Positions 1 through 6,540 of a stretch of DNA of 7,102 nt are shown here, in pieces (position 1 is the stretch's first letter; each line of letters opens with the position of its first letter). Below the pieces are notes generated by a model that saw only the letters and a program-made list of their open reading frames with translations, was not told where the DNA came from and did no database searches. Source of the DNA: an uncultured bacterium. GTDB taxonomy: Bacteria > Patescibacteriota > Minisyncoccia > Phycocordibacterales > UBA9973. The DNA lies in contig CAIJZW010000054.1 in NCBI GenBank assembly GCA_903825265.1, positions 1-7,102 of the forward strand, given 5' to 3'. The position numbers and the translations under genes are program-made.

Positions 1-3
1 ATT

Positions 4-741
4 ATGGAGAACTCATTTCAAACATCATTTATACCAAAGAAGCCTATTGTAACCAATGGTCCTGTTTCTGGTAATAAAAGCCCGATAAACATTTTTGTTG
101 TTATATCTTTTTTTATCTGTGCCGTCATGATTCTTGCTACTGGAGGATTATATTTTTATAAAAATTATTCTTTACAGAAGACTAAAGACGAACTATCTGC
201 AAATTTATTAAAAATACGTGATTCTTTCGATAAGAAAACAATTACAGAATTAGAAGCTTATGATAATCGTATTTCTGTTTCGAAGCAGGTACTAGGGAAT
301 CATATAGTTCTTTCTCCTTTATTTAAATTAATAAACGACCTAACTCTTTCTTCTATTCAATACACCAAATTTAGTCATGAAACTACAAAAGATGCTTTCT
401 CTGTTAAAATGTCAGGATTAGCGCGTGATTATAAGTCCATTGCTCTTCAAGCAGATGTTTTTAATACTAGTAAGGGTAGTATGTTTAAGGATGTTATTTT
501 CTCTAATATAGCAAAAGATAAAGACGGGTCTGTTACTTTTGATGTTGAATTCAACGTAGACCCTGCACTTTTATCTTATTCAAATAACATTGTGAATATA
601 GAAGATACTACTGTTAATGATGTACCACAAACAGTAAACACAGTAGCTTCTCCAACTCCCACAGAAACACAAAAGGTTATAACTGAGGATACAAAAAACG
701 TAGAACAAGTAGTATTACCAGCAACAACTAATACTCAATAA
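4..741 (+). CDS. pilN: PilN-like type IV pilus inner-membrane alignment protein
   Basis: A 245-residue bitopic membrane protein. The N-terminal tail (1-27) is cytoplasmic and is followed by one transmembrane helix (about 28-51), a short charged stretch likely to form a coiled coil (55-85), and a globular region (about 95-186). Within the latter, residues 132-165 (SVKMSGLARDY, then a hydrophobic stretch ending in FKDV) match the pattern of the PilN ferredoxin-like fold. Known PilN pairs with PilO and docks on PilM through a short N-terminal motif. The usual INLLP is absent here, and SFIPKKP (8-14) sits where it would be. Residues 187-245 form a Thr/Val/Asn/Pro-rich, probably disordered tail that ordinary PilN lacks. 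The gene starts 3 bases into the window and ends 2 bases before the PilO-like gene, so it is probably mid-operon behind an unseen pilM. Assignment rests on position plus architecture; overall identity to characterised PilN looks low. Confidence 0.72.
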   Translation: MENSFQTSFIPKKPIVTNGPVSGNKSPINIFVVISFFICAVMILATGGLYFYKNYSLQKTKDELSANLLKIRDSFDKKTITELEAYDNRISVSKQVLGNHIVLSPLFKLINDLTLSSIQYTKFSHETTKDAFSVKMSGLARDYKSIALQADVFNTSKGSMFKDVIFSNIAKDKDGSVTFDVEFNVDPALLSYSNNIVNIEDTTVNDVPQTVNTVASPTPTETQKVITEDTKNVEQVVLPATTNTQ

Positions 742-743
742 TT

Positions 744-1322
744 ATGAATTTTATACTTCCAATTTTATTAATCGCAGTATCAATTATAACTTTTATTTTT
801 GGTGTTAATCCACTATATAAAGAAGTTACAACCCTAAGATCAGATATTGTTGTTTATAATACAGCACTAGATAATTCTACTAATCTTCAGAAAACAGAAG
901 ACTCTCTTGTAAAATCTTTTAATTCAATAAAACAAGAAGATAAAGATCGTTTGAATAATTTTCTACCAAGTGGAGTTAATAGTATTCAATTTATTTTAGA
1001 AATAGAACGTATTGCTAATCTTCATAATATTCCAGTGAAAGATATTAAGTTTGATTCAATGACTAAGAAGATAGACCAAAATGTTGTGGTTTCAGAAGTA
1101 AGTAAAGATAAAACCCCCTACGGAGTTTTCCCAGTCTCGTTTACAGTTGATTCTAATTACGAGAATTTTACTCTTTTCTTGAAAGACTTAGAATCTAGTT
1201 TAAGATTAATAGACGTAAAATCTGTAGCATTTACTGCTCCTTCTGACAATAAGCCTGTTGGGGGAGTTGATCCAAGTGTTTTTCATTATGAATTAAAAGT
1301 TGAAACTTATTGGCTTAAATAA
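744..1322 (+). CDS. pilO: PilO-like type IV pilus inner-membrane alignment protein
   Basis: A 192-residue protein with an N-terminal transmembrane helix (3-22) and almost no cytoplasmic tail, then a heptad-like helical region (about 25-66) and an extracytoplasmic globular domain. Two stretches fit PilO well: LPSGVNSIQFILEIERIANL (74-93), matching the 'LP...i..ll..i..la' block, and residues 134-163, where a 'Y..f..FlkdLE...RLi.V' pattern (Y139 to V158) is followed by a beta strand. PilO forms a heterodimer with PilN that links the cytoplasmic motor to the envelope part of the pilus machine. The start is 2 bases after the PilN-like stop and the stop is 2 bases before the next gene, indicating translational coupling. 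No Shine-Dalgarno site precedes the ATG. The role is fairly secure from order, size and topology, but the sequence is divergent. Confidence 0.78.
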   Translation: MNFILPILLIAVSIITFIFGVNPLYKEVTTLRSDIVVYNTALDNSTNLQKTEDSLVKSFNSIKQEDKDRLNNFLPSGVNSIQFILEIERIANLHNIPVKDIKFDSMTKKIDQNVVVSEVSKDKTPYGVFPVSFTVDSNYENFTLFLKDLESSLRLIDVKSVAFTAPSDNKPVGGVDPSVFHYELKVETYWLK

Positions 1323-1324
1323 CT

Positions 1325-1954
1325 ATGAAAAATAAACATAAAAATTTCTTAATAATGGCTTTCGTCGGAATCATTGCATTCGGAGCTTATTATTATAATA
1401 GTAATCTTAAATCAGAAGCTTCTGATGGTTCTCTTTCTTCATCTCTAGATAAAATAGTTACAGCTGTATCATCTCAAGCTGGTAGCGATAAAGCGATGGA
1501 GGACACAGCTTTCATTTTACAATTAGCTTCTATTACCAAAATTAAAATAGACACCTCTTTATTGCTTAATCAATCTTTTAAAAATCTTGTAGATAATAAT
1601 GTTAAATTAGAGCCTATCCCTTATGGACGTACTAATCCATTCTCTCCTATAGGGAAAGATACTGTTAGTAGACCAGTAGTTTCTTTGAAGACTGCTTCTG
1701 CTACTCTTATATATCCTCGTTCTGGAGTTTTGAATGGATCACTAGAAGGAGCAAATTCTAATAATGTTTATTTTGAATATGGAACAACAGATAAATTTGG
1801 AAAAGTAACACCTAAAGTAAATCTTTCTTTAATTGGTAGTTTTTCTTCAACAATTACTTTCCTTAATCCTAAAACTACATATTTTTTCCGTTCAGCCGCA
1901 AACATAAATGGAGTAGTAGTCTTCGGAGAAACAATGTCATTTACTACAAATTAA
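1325..1954 (+). CDS. PilP-position pilus protein with C-terminal FN3-like domain
   Basis: A 209-residue membrane-anchored protein. After a basic N-terminus (MKNKHKN) there is one hydrophobic segment (8-24), which ends in aromatic residues and has no lipobox cysteine, so it is probably an uncleaved anchor. Residues 35-118 are an extracytoplasmic linker with a helical stretch and the motif GRTNPFSPIG (101-110), which resembles the 'R.PF' segment of PilP proteins. Residues 122-208 look like a small fibronectin-III-like beta sandwich: an EYGTT turn (151-155), FGKVT, then TTYFFRSAA (184-192) and a final GETMSFTT strand. In the operon it occupies the PilP slot, right after PilO and one base before PilB. 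Classical PilP is a lipoprotein that contacts the PilQ secretin. No secretin is in the window, so the FN3-like part may instead contact cell wall or surface layer (inference). Function is inferred from position; homology to PilP is only suggested. Confidence 0.6.
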   Translation: MKNKHKNFLIMAFVGIIAFGAYYYNSNLKSEASDGSLSSSLDKIVTAVSSQAGSDKAMEDTAFILQLASITKIKIDTSLLLNQSFKNLVDNNVKLEPIPYGRTNPFSPIGKDTVSRPVVSLKTASATLIYPRSGVLNGSLEGANSNNVYFEYGTTDKFGKVTPKVNLSLIGSFSSTITFLNPKTTYFFRSAANINGVVVFGETMSFTTN

Positions 1955-1955
1955 T

Positions 1956-3674
1956 ATGATGATTTTAGATGAATTAGTAAAACACGGTCTTGTAAGAGAA
2001 GATCAAGTGCCTGAAATAGTAAGGGTTGCTAATGAAAAATATAACGGCGACGTAGAAAAATCTCTTATTGAAAACCATATAAGTGAAGATATAATACTTG
2101 AATTAAAAGGGTCTCTTTTTAATATTCCAATTAAGAAAGTTGATGTTAGGTCTGTTCCTGTTTCTGTGTTGAAAATGATTCCTGTTGAAACAGCAAAAAC
2201 TTATCGCTTTGTTCCTATCGGAATAGTAAATAATGTCCTTGAAGTTGGAATTATTGACCCAGAGAATGTTCAAGCTATTGATGTTCTTACTTTTATGACA
2301 TCTAAATTAGATAAGCCATTCAAATTATTTTTGATAAATATTTCTATTTATGATGAATTAATTAAAAAATATGCTGGTCTTGGAAATGAAGTTGATCAAG
2401 CTTTGTCTGAAATTGATCAAGAAATAGCAGATGCTGTTAATGATAAGACTGACGATATAAAACTTGAAGATAATAAAAAAGAAGAAGATATAACAGAAGA
2501 AGCTCCAATCATAAAAATTGTAGCAGTTATATTAAGACATGCAGTAGAAGGAAATGCTTCAGATATTCATATAGAAAATACAGGGGATAAAGTAAAGGTT
2601 CGTTTCCGTGTTGACGGTGTTTTACACACATCGATAACTCTTCCTATTAATGTTTACAATGGAGTTGTTGCTCGTATTAAAATACTTTCTAAATTAAGAT
2701 TAGATGAGAAGCGTAAGCCACAAGACGGTGGTTTTTCTACTAAAATGGAAGGACGCAAGATAGACTATCGTGTTTCTACGATGCCTTCTTATTATGGAGA
2801 GAAGATAGTTATGCGTATTTTGGATTCTGAAAAAGGAGTTAAACCTCTTAAAGATTTAAATATGTCTCCTGAAAATTTAGCTCTTGTTCGTGAAGCTCTT
2901 GATCGCCCTTATGGATTGATTTTAATTACAGGACCTACTGGTTCTGGTAAAACAACAACTCTGTATTCCATGTTAAACGAACTTGATCATGAGAAAGAGA
3001 ATATTGTTTCTCTTGAAGATCCAGTTGAGTATCATATGGATGGTATAAATCAGTCACAGGTTTCTCCAGAAATTGGTTATACTTTTGCTTCAGGATTGCG
3101 TTCTATTTTAAGACAAGACCCAGATATTATAATGGTAGGGGAAATACGTGATAAAGAAACAACAGAACTTGCAATTCAAGCAGCTCTTACTGGTCACTTA
3201 GTTTTCTCAACTCTTCACACGAATAGTTCTGTTGGAGCAATTCCTCGTCTTATTGATATGGGAATTGATCCTTATCTTATTGCCCCTACTTTAGTTCTTT
3301 GTATGGCACAACGTTTAGCACGTAGAATATATCCAGATTCTAAAGATAAAGTTCCTTTAGATGAGCCTACAAAAATGATGATAGATAAGACCTTCGCAGA
3401 TTTGCCAGAAGAATTTAAAATAAAAGCTAATTTAAAAGATTATATTCATAACGCTAAAGCTTCTCCTGAATGTCCTTCTGGTATGCTTGGGCGTGCTCCT
3501 GTTTATGAAATGTTTAAAATTGATAAAGAGATGCAAGAAATAATTCTTAGAAGACCACAAGAACAAGAGATATACAAGCTCGCTCGCTCTAGAGGTATGA
3601 TTACTATAAGAGAAGATGCCATCATCAAAAGTATGGAAGGAATAATTCCTTTTAAAGAGGTTTATAATTTCTAG
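1956..3674 (+). CDS. pilB: Type IV pilus extension ATPase PilB (GspE family)
   Basis: A 572-residue cytoplasmic hexameric motor that hydrolyses ATP to drive pilin polymerisation through PilC. Residues 1-135 are an N-terminal MshEN/T2SSE_N-type domain, followed by an acidic linker (about 143-182). The N2 region has ASDIHIE (201-207), an 'FRVDG' strand and a 'RKPQDGG' block. The motor domain has Walker A GPTGSGKTT (326-334), Asp box SLEDPVEY (352-359), Walker B with GEIRD (395-399) and His box TGHLVFSTLHTN (412-423). PilB, GspE and MshE share these; the flanking T4P genes favour PilB. The usual CxxC...CxxC zinc site is mostly gone: Y459, S462 and S503 replace cysteines, leaving only C506. The N-terminus also lacks the typical RLG start of c-di-GMP-binding MshEN domains. 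Two tandem ATGs (1956, 1959) are possible starts. The stop is TAG, followed by a 59-base gap to the next gene. Confidence 0.96.
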   Translation: MMILDELVKHGLVREDQVPEIVRVANEKYNGDVEKSLIENHISEDIILELKGSLFNIPIKKVDVRSVPVSVLKMIPVETAKTYRFVPIGIVNNVLEVGIIDPENVQAIDVLTFMTSKLDKPFKLFLINISIYDELIKKYAGLGNEVDQALSEIDQEIADAVNDKTDDIKLEDNKKEEDITEEAPIIKIVAVILRHAVEGNASDIHIENTGDKVKVRFRVDGVLHTSITLPINVYNGVVARIKILSKLRLDEKRKPQDGGFSTKMEGRKIDYRVSTMPSYYGEKIVMRILDSEKGVKPLKDLNMSPENLALVREALDRPYGLILITGPTGSGKTTTLYSMLNELDHEKENIVSLEDPVEYHMDGINQSQVSPEIGYTFASGLRSILRQDPDIIMVGEIRDKETTELAIQAALTGHLVFSTLHTNSSVGAIPRLIDMGIDPYLIAPTLVLCMAQRLARRIYPDSKDKVPLDEPTKMMIDKTFADLPEEFKIKANLKDYIHNAKASPECPSGMLGRAPVYEMFKIDKEMQEIILRRPQEQEIYKLARSRGMITIREDAIIKSMEGIIPFKEVYNF

Positions 3675-3682
3675 TATTTAGT

Positions 3683-3721
3683 TTTAGAAACATAGGAAAA
3701 TGATTATAATTGTATTATAAT
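3683..3721 (+). promoter_or_regulatory. Probable promoter with two -10 boxes upstream of the response regulator
   Basis: In the only gap between pilB and the regulator there is TTTAGA (3683-3688, 4 of 6 matches to TTGACA), a 16-base spacer and a perfect TATAAT (3705-3710). ATTATAAT recurs 11 bases later, giving a second perfect TATAAT (3716-3721), for which no good -35 is visible. Initiation from the first box would leave a leader of roughly 17 bases before the ATG at 3734; from the second, only a few bases. In AT-rich DNA such matches can arise by chance, so the support is that it is intergenic and well placed. It would let the regulator, pilT and pilC be transcribed apart from pilB. Confidence 0.5.
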
Positions 3722-3733
3722 ATATACACAAGT

Positions 3734-4141
3734 ATGGAATCAAACAAAAAAATTTTAATTATAGACGATGATACTTTTCTTTTGGATATGTATGCTCTTA
3801 AGTTTAGTAAGTCAGGTATTTTTGATGTTAGTGCGTCATTAGGACCAGAAGATGCATTAGATAAATTAAGAAAAGGGCTTATTCCAGATGTGATTCTTTT
3901 AGATATTATTATGCCTGTTATGGATGGATTCGAGTTAATGCAAAAAATGACAGAAGAAAAATTAGCTTTAAACTCTATTAAAGTTGTTCTCTCAAATAGA
4001 GGGGACCCTAACGATTTAGAAAAATCAAAGAAATTAGGTGCATCTGGTTATATAGTGAAAGCCTCCAATACTCCATCAGAAGTTTTAGAGAAAATAAAAA
4101 CTATTATTAGTGAACAGAATAATTTAAAAAATGGATTATAA
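3734..4141 (+). CDS. Receiver-only response regulator (CheY/PilG/PilH-like)
   Basis: A 135-residue single receiver domain without an output domain. All phosphorylation residues are present: acidic pair D11-D12 in IIDDD, phospho-acceptor D57 in DVILLD, the Ser/Thr switch S87 in VVLS, the aromatic switch Y106 and the invariant K109 in GYIVK. After K109 a short helix ends the protein, so it should act by protein-protein contact, like CheY or the PilG/PilH regulators of twitching. No cognate histidine kinase is in the window. The ATG at 3734 is chosen because MESNKKILIIDDD is a normal receiver start. An in-frame TTG at 3710 would add eight residues but falls on the last base of a -10 box. The 3' end overlaps pilT by 11 bases, pointing to coupled expression with the retraction motor. 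Likely role: controlling extension or retraction of the pilus (inference). Confidence 0.9.
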   Translation: MESNKKILIIDDDTFLLDMYALKFSKSGIFDVSASLGPEDALDKLRKGLIPDVILLDIIMPVMDGFELMQKMTEEKLALNSIKVVLSNRGDPNDLEKSKKLGASGYIVKASNTPSEVLEKIKTIISEQNNLKNGL

Positions 4142-5189
4142 TAAATTTTTAGATGAAATATTAACAAGTTTGATTCATGAAGATGGATCAGATTTGCACT
4201 TAGGTACAGGACGTAAACCAGCTGTTCGTATAAATGGTCAGCTTGTTTTCCTTTCAAACAAAGAGATTTTAAAACCAGAAGATATGATTGGTATTTTAGG
4301 TGTATTTCTTGGTTCAGAAAAAACAAAAAAGTTTCTAGAAGAAAAAGAAGCAGACTTTTCTTTTGTTTTTAAGGGCACAACTTCTCTAAGAGGTAATGCT
4401 TTTTTTCAGAGGAACAGTGTATGTATCGCTCTTCGTTTGATTCCTAAGGCTAAAAGTTTTGAAGAACTTCATCTTCCAGAAATATTGAAAACATTTGCAA
4501 TGAAGAAACAAGGATTTTTCTTGGTAGTTGGTCCTGTTGGTCAGGGTAAGTCTACAACTCTTTCAACAATGATTAACTTTGTAAACAAAGAGAGTACTGC
4601 CCATATAGTAACAATTGAAGATCCTATAGAATATATTTATCCTCAAGAAAGATCTATCGTTGATCAAAGAGAAATTGGACTTGATACGAAAGATTTTCCT
4701 GATGCACTTAAAGCTGTTCTTCGTGAAGATGTGAATGTCATCCTAATAGGTGAGATGCGTAGTACCGAAACTATTTCTGCTGCTGTTACTGCTGCAGAAA
4801 CTGGCCATTTAGTCTTTTCAACTCTTCATACTAATAATGCTTCTCAGACAATTGATCGTATTATAGATTCATTCCCTCCAGGTCAACAAGAACAGATTAG
4901 ATTACAATTATCTTCTAGTTTGCTCGGCATACTATCTCAACGTCTTGTTCCTCGTATTGCTGGAGGACGTATCCCAGTTTTCGAATTACTTATAAATAAT
5001 AATGCTGTTGCTAACCTTATTAGAGAAAAACGTACCTTTGAGATAAATAATGTCATAGAGACATCTTCTGAGCAGGGAATGATAGATATGAATAGATATT
5101 TAGTTGAGCTTGTTGCAAAGGGAGAAATATCCATGGAAAGTGCTTATCAATATTCATTTAATCCTAAGGCTCTTGAGCGCATGATATAA
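4131..5189 (+). CDS. pilT: Type IV pilus retraction ATPase PilT
   Basis: A 352-residue cytoplasmic hexameric ATPase of usual PilT length, which powers fibre depolymerisation and twitching. The N-terminal PAS-like domain carries GSDLHLGTGRKPAVRING (19-36). The motor core has a variant Walker A GPVGQGKST (134-142), Asp box TIEDPIEY (161-168), Walker B ending in GEMR (207-210) and His box TGHLVFSTLHT (224-234). The C-terminal AVANLIRE (292-299) corresponds to the AIRNLIRE motif that distinguishes PilT from PilB. Odd points: Val and Gln in the P-loop where most PilT proteins have Thr and Ser, and S211 where the acidic residue of 'GEMRD' is normal; all catalytic residues remain. The start lies inside the end of the response-regulator gene in another frame and is supported by the normal PilT N-terminus. 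PilC begins 4 bases after its stop. PilU-type paralogues are the main alternative. Confidence 0.94.
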   Translation: MDYNKFLDEILTSLIHEDGSDLHLGTGRKPAVRINGQLVFLSNKEILKPEDMIGILGVFLGSEKTKKFLEEKEADFSFVFKGTTSLRGNAFFQRNSVCIALRLIPKAKSFEELHLPEILKTFAMKKQGFFLVVGPVGQGKSTTLSTMINFVNKESTAHIVTIEDPIEYIYPQERSIVDQREIGLDTKDFPDALKAVLREDVNVILIGEMRSTETISAAVTAAETGHLVFSTLHTNNASQTIDRIIDSFPPGQQEQIRLQLSSSLLGILSQRLVPRIAGGRIPVFELLINNNAVANLIREKRTFEINNVIETSSEQGMIDMNRYLVELVAKGEISMESAYQYSFNPKALERMI

Positions 5190-5193
5190 TTTT

Positions 5194-6399
5194 ATGTTAT
5201 TTAAATACGAAGCTATTACAAATACAGGTGAGAAAAAGATAGGATCTATAGATGCATCATCTGGAGATTCTGCTATTTCAGCACTTCAACATAGGGGGTT
5301 AATTGTTTCTTCTGTAAAAGAAGATGCACCTAAAACAGGTCTTTTGAATTTATCTTTTTTTGAGAAGACAATTAAGATGAAAGATGTTGTTGTTATGTCA
5401 CGACAAATATCAACTCTTTTTGAAGCACAAGTTTCAGCTCTGAAAGCCTTTTCTCTTCTTGCTTCAAGTACAGAGAATACAGCCTTAGTGAAAGTTCTTA
5501 ACACAATATGTTCTGATATTGAGTCTGGAGTTTCTATTTCTGAAGCGCTATCTCGTCACCCTAAAGCCTTTTCTATTTTCTATATAAATATGGTTAAAGC
5601 AGGTGAAGAGTCAGGAAAACTTACACAAACATTCTCTTACTTGGCAGATTATCTTGATCGTCAGTATCAACTTACTTCAAAGACTAAAAATGCACTTATT
5701 TACCCAGGTTTCGTTATTGGAGTTTTCGTAGTTGTTATGCTCCTTATGTTCTTATTTATTGTTCCTAAACTTGCTGCCATTATTAAAGATTCTGGACAGG
5801 AGATTCCTCTTTCTACTAAGATAGTTTTCGGTATGAGTGATTTGCTTAGAAATTATGGAGTTTTTGTAATCATTGGTCTTGCTCTTCTTTGTCTTTATGT
5901 ATACAAACTAACTAGAACAGATTCTGGAAAAAAGTATTTAGATAATTTGAAAATTTCTGTTCCAGTATTTAAGAATATTTATAGTAAACTTTTCCTTTCT
6001 CGTATTGCTGATAATATGGATACAATGCTATCTTCTGGAGTTACTATAATTCGTGCGATAGAGCTTACTTCTGTTGTTGTAGGGAATAGAGTCTTCGAAG
6101 ATATATTAAAAGATACAGCAGAGAAAGTTAAAAGTGGGAACTCACTTTCAGAATCATTTTCTTCTCATCCAGAAATTCCTCCTATTATGACAGGTATGAT
6201 TCGTGTAGGAGAAGAGACGGGAGCTTTGGGTAGTATTTTAAAAACATTAGGGAAATTCTATTCACGTGAGGTGAATGAAGCGGTTGATACAATGGTCTCT
6301 TTGATAGAGCCAGTAATGATAGTCTGTCTTGGTCTTGGAGTTGGTCTTCTTCTTACATCAGTTCTTATGCCGATTTACAATATTGCAGGTGGAGTATGA
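5194..6399 (+). CDS. pilC: Type IV pilus inner-membrane platform protein PilC (GspF family)
   Basis: A 401-residue polytopic protein of typical family length that couples PilB and PilT ATPase rotation to pilin insertion and removal. The N-terminus (FKYEAITNTGEKKIGSIDA, 3-21) is the standard start of the family. Two tandem T2SSF domains follow, each with its hallmark: MVKAGEESG (133-141) and MIRVGEETG (335-343). Predicted transmembrane helices are about 172-192, 221-238 and 372-395. The protein ends normally with LMPIYNIAGGV, followed by two tandem TGA codons (6397-6402), so TGA is used as a stop here. The gene sits 4 bases after pilT, and a strong hairpin begins 9 bases after its stop, marking the probable end of the regulator-pilT-pilC unit. 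The T4P neighbours favour PilC over the type II secretion homologue GspF. Confidence 0.95.
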   Translation: MLFKYEAITNTGEKKIGSIDASSGDSAISALQHRGLIVSSVKEDAPKTGLLNLSFFEKTIKMKDVVVMSRQISTLFEAQVSALKAFSLLASSTENTALVKVLNTICSDIESGVSISEALSRHPKAFSIFYINMVKAGEESGKLTQTFSYLADYLDRQYQLTSKTKNALIYPGFVIGVFVVVMLLMFLFIVPKLAAIIKDSGQEIPLSTKIVFGMSDLLRNYGVFVIIGLALLCLYVYKLTRTDSGKKYLDNLKISVPVFKNIYSKLFLSRIADNMDTMLSSGVTIIRAIELTSVVVGNRVFEDILKDTAEKVKSGNSLSESFSSHPEIPPIMTGMIRVGEETGALGSILKTLGKFYSREVNEAVDTMVSLIEPVMIVCLGLGVGLLLTSVLMPIYNIAGGV

Positions 6400-6407
6400 T
6401 GATTTTT

Positions 6408-6452
6408 AAGAAAGGGGTTGGACCGCTTACGTGGCGGTCCAACCCCTTTCTT
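6408..6452. terminator. 19-bp perfect GC-rich hairpin between pilC and the pilin gene
   Basis: The left arm AAGAAAGGGGTTGGACCGC (6408-6426) and the right arm (6434-6452) are exact reverse complements, separated by a 7-base loop, TTACGTG, whose outer T and G could also wobble-pair. The right arm ends in CCCCTTTCTT and is followed by GTGCTTTT, a broken U-rich tail, so it can work as an intrinsic terminator after pilC. The same U-rich edge appears on the other strand, so it may be bidirectional. It could alternatively protect the pilC 3' end, or be one copy of a dispersed genomic palindrome. Its GC content stands out sharply from the surroundings. Confidence 0.65.
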
Positions 6453-6481
6453 GTGCTTTTAATTTTGCTTTATGATATAAT
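6451..6481 (+). promoter_or_regulatory. Extended -10 promoter of the pilin gene
   Basis: TGATATAAT at 6473-6481 is a perfect extended -10 (TGn followed by TATAAT at 6476-6481). Only a weak -35 is visible (TTGTGC, 6451-6456, 19-base spacing), which is common when the -10 is extended. Transcription would start near 6488 and give a leader of roughly 53 bases. Placed just after the hairpin that follows pilC, it would give the abundant pilin its own transcript, separate from the machinery genes. Confidence 0.65.
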
Positions 6482-6540
6482 GAATCTATTAAAAGTAAGT
6501 CACGTCTTTTGAAATACAAAGACAATATTAATTAAAAATT

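Noticed and set aside
3710..3733. TTG start that would lengthen the response regulator by eight residues
   Set aside because: The TTG begins at the last base of a TATAAT box, the added residues (YYNIYTS) are not part of a receiver fold, and the ATG at 3734 gives a standard N-terminus.
4048..4326. Reverse-strand open frame of 92 codons across the regulator/pilT junction
   Set aside because: It is antisense to two well-supported genes, shows no recognisable domain and has no initiation signal; the same applies to shorter reverse frames inside pilT (4937-5134) and pilC (5286-5504).
5182..5190. Perfect extended -10 (TGATATAAT) just before pilC, identical to the one before the pilin gene
   Set aside because: It coincides with the Met-Ile-stop end of pilT, has no -35 at suitable distance, and would start transcription at or just inside the pilC ATG, so a useful promoter is unlikely.
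1956..6399. Type II secretion or competence-only system in place of a T4P
   Set aside because: A PilT with the AVANLIRE motif, PilN/PilO-like proteins and a pilin with F-T-L-I-E fit a retractable type IV pilus; no GspD, GspL or GspM homologue is present. A role in DNA uptake by the same pilus remains possible.
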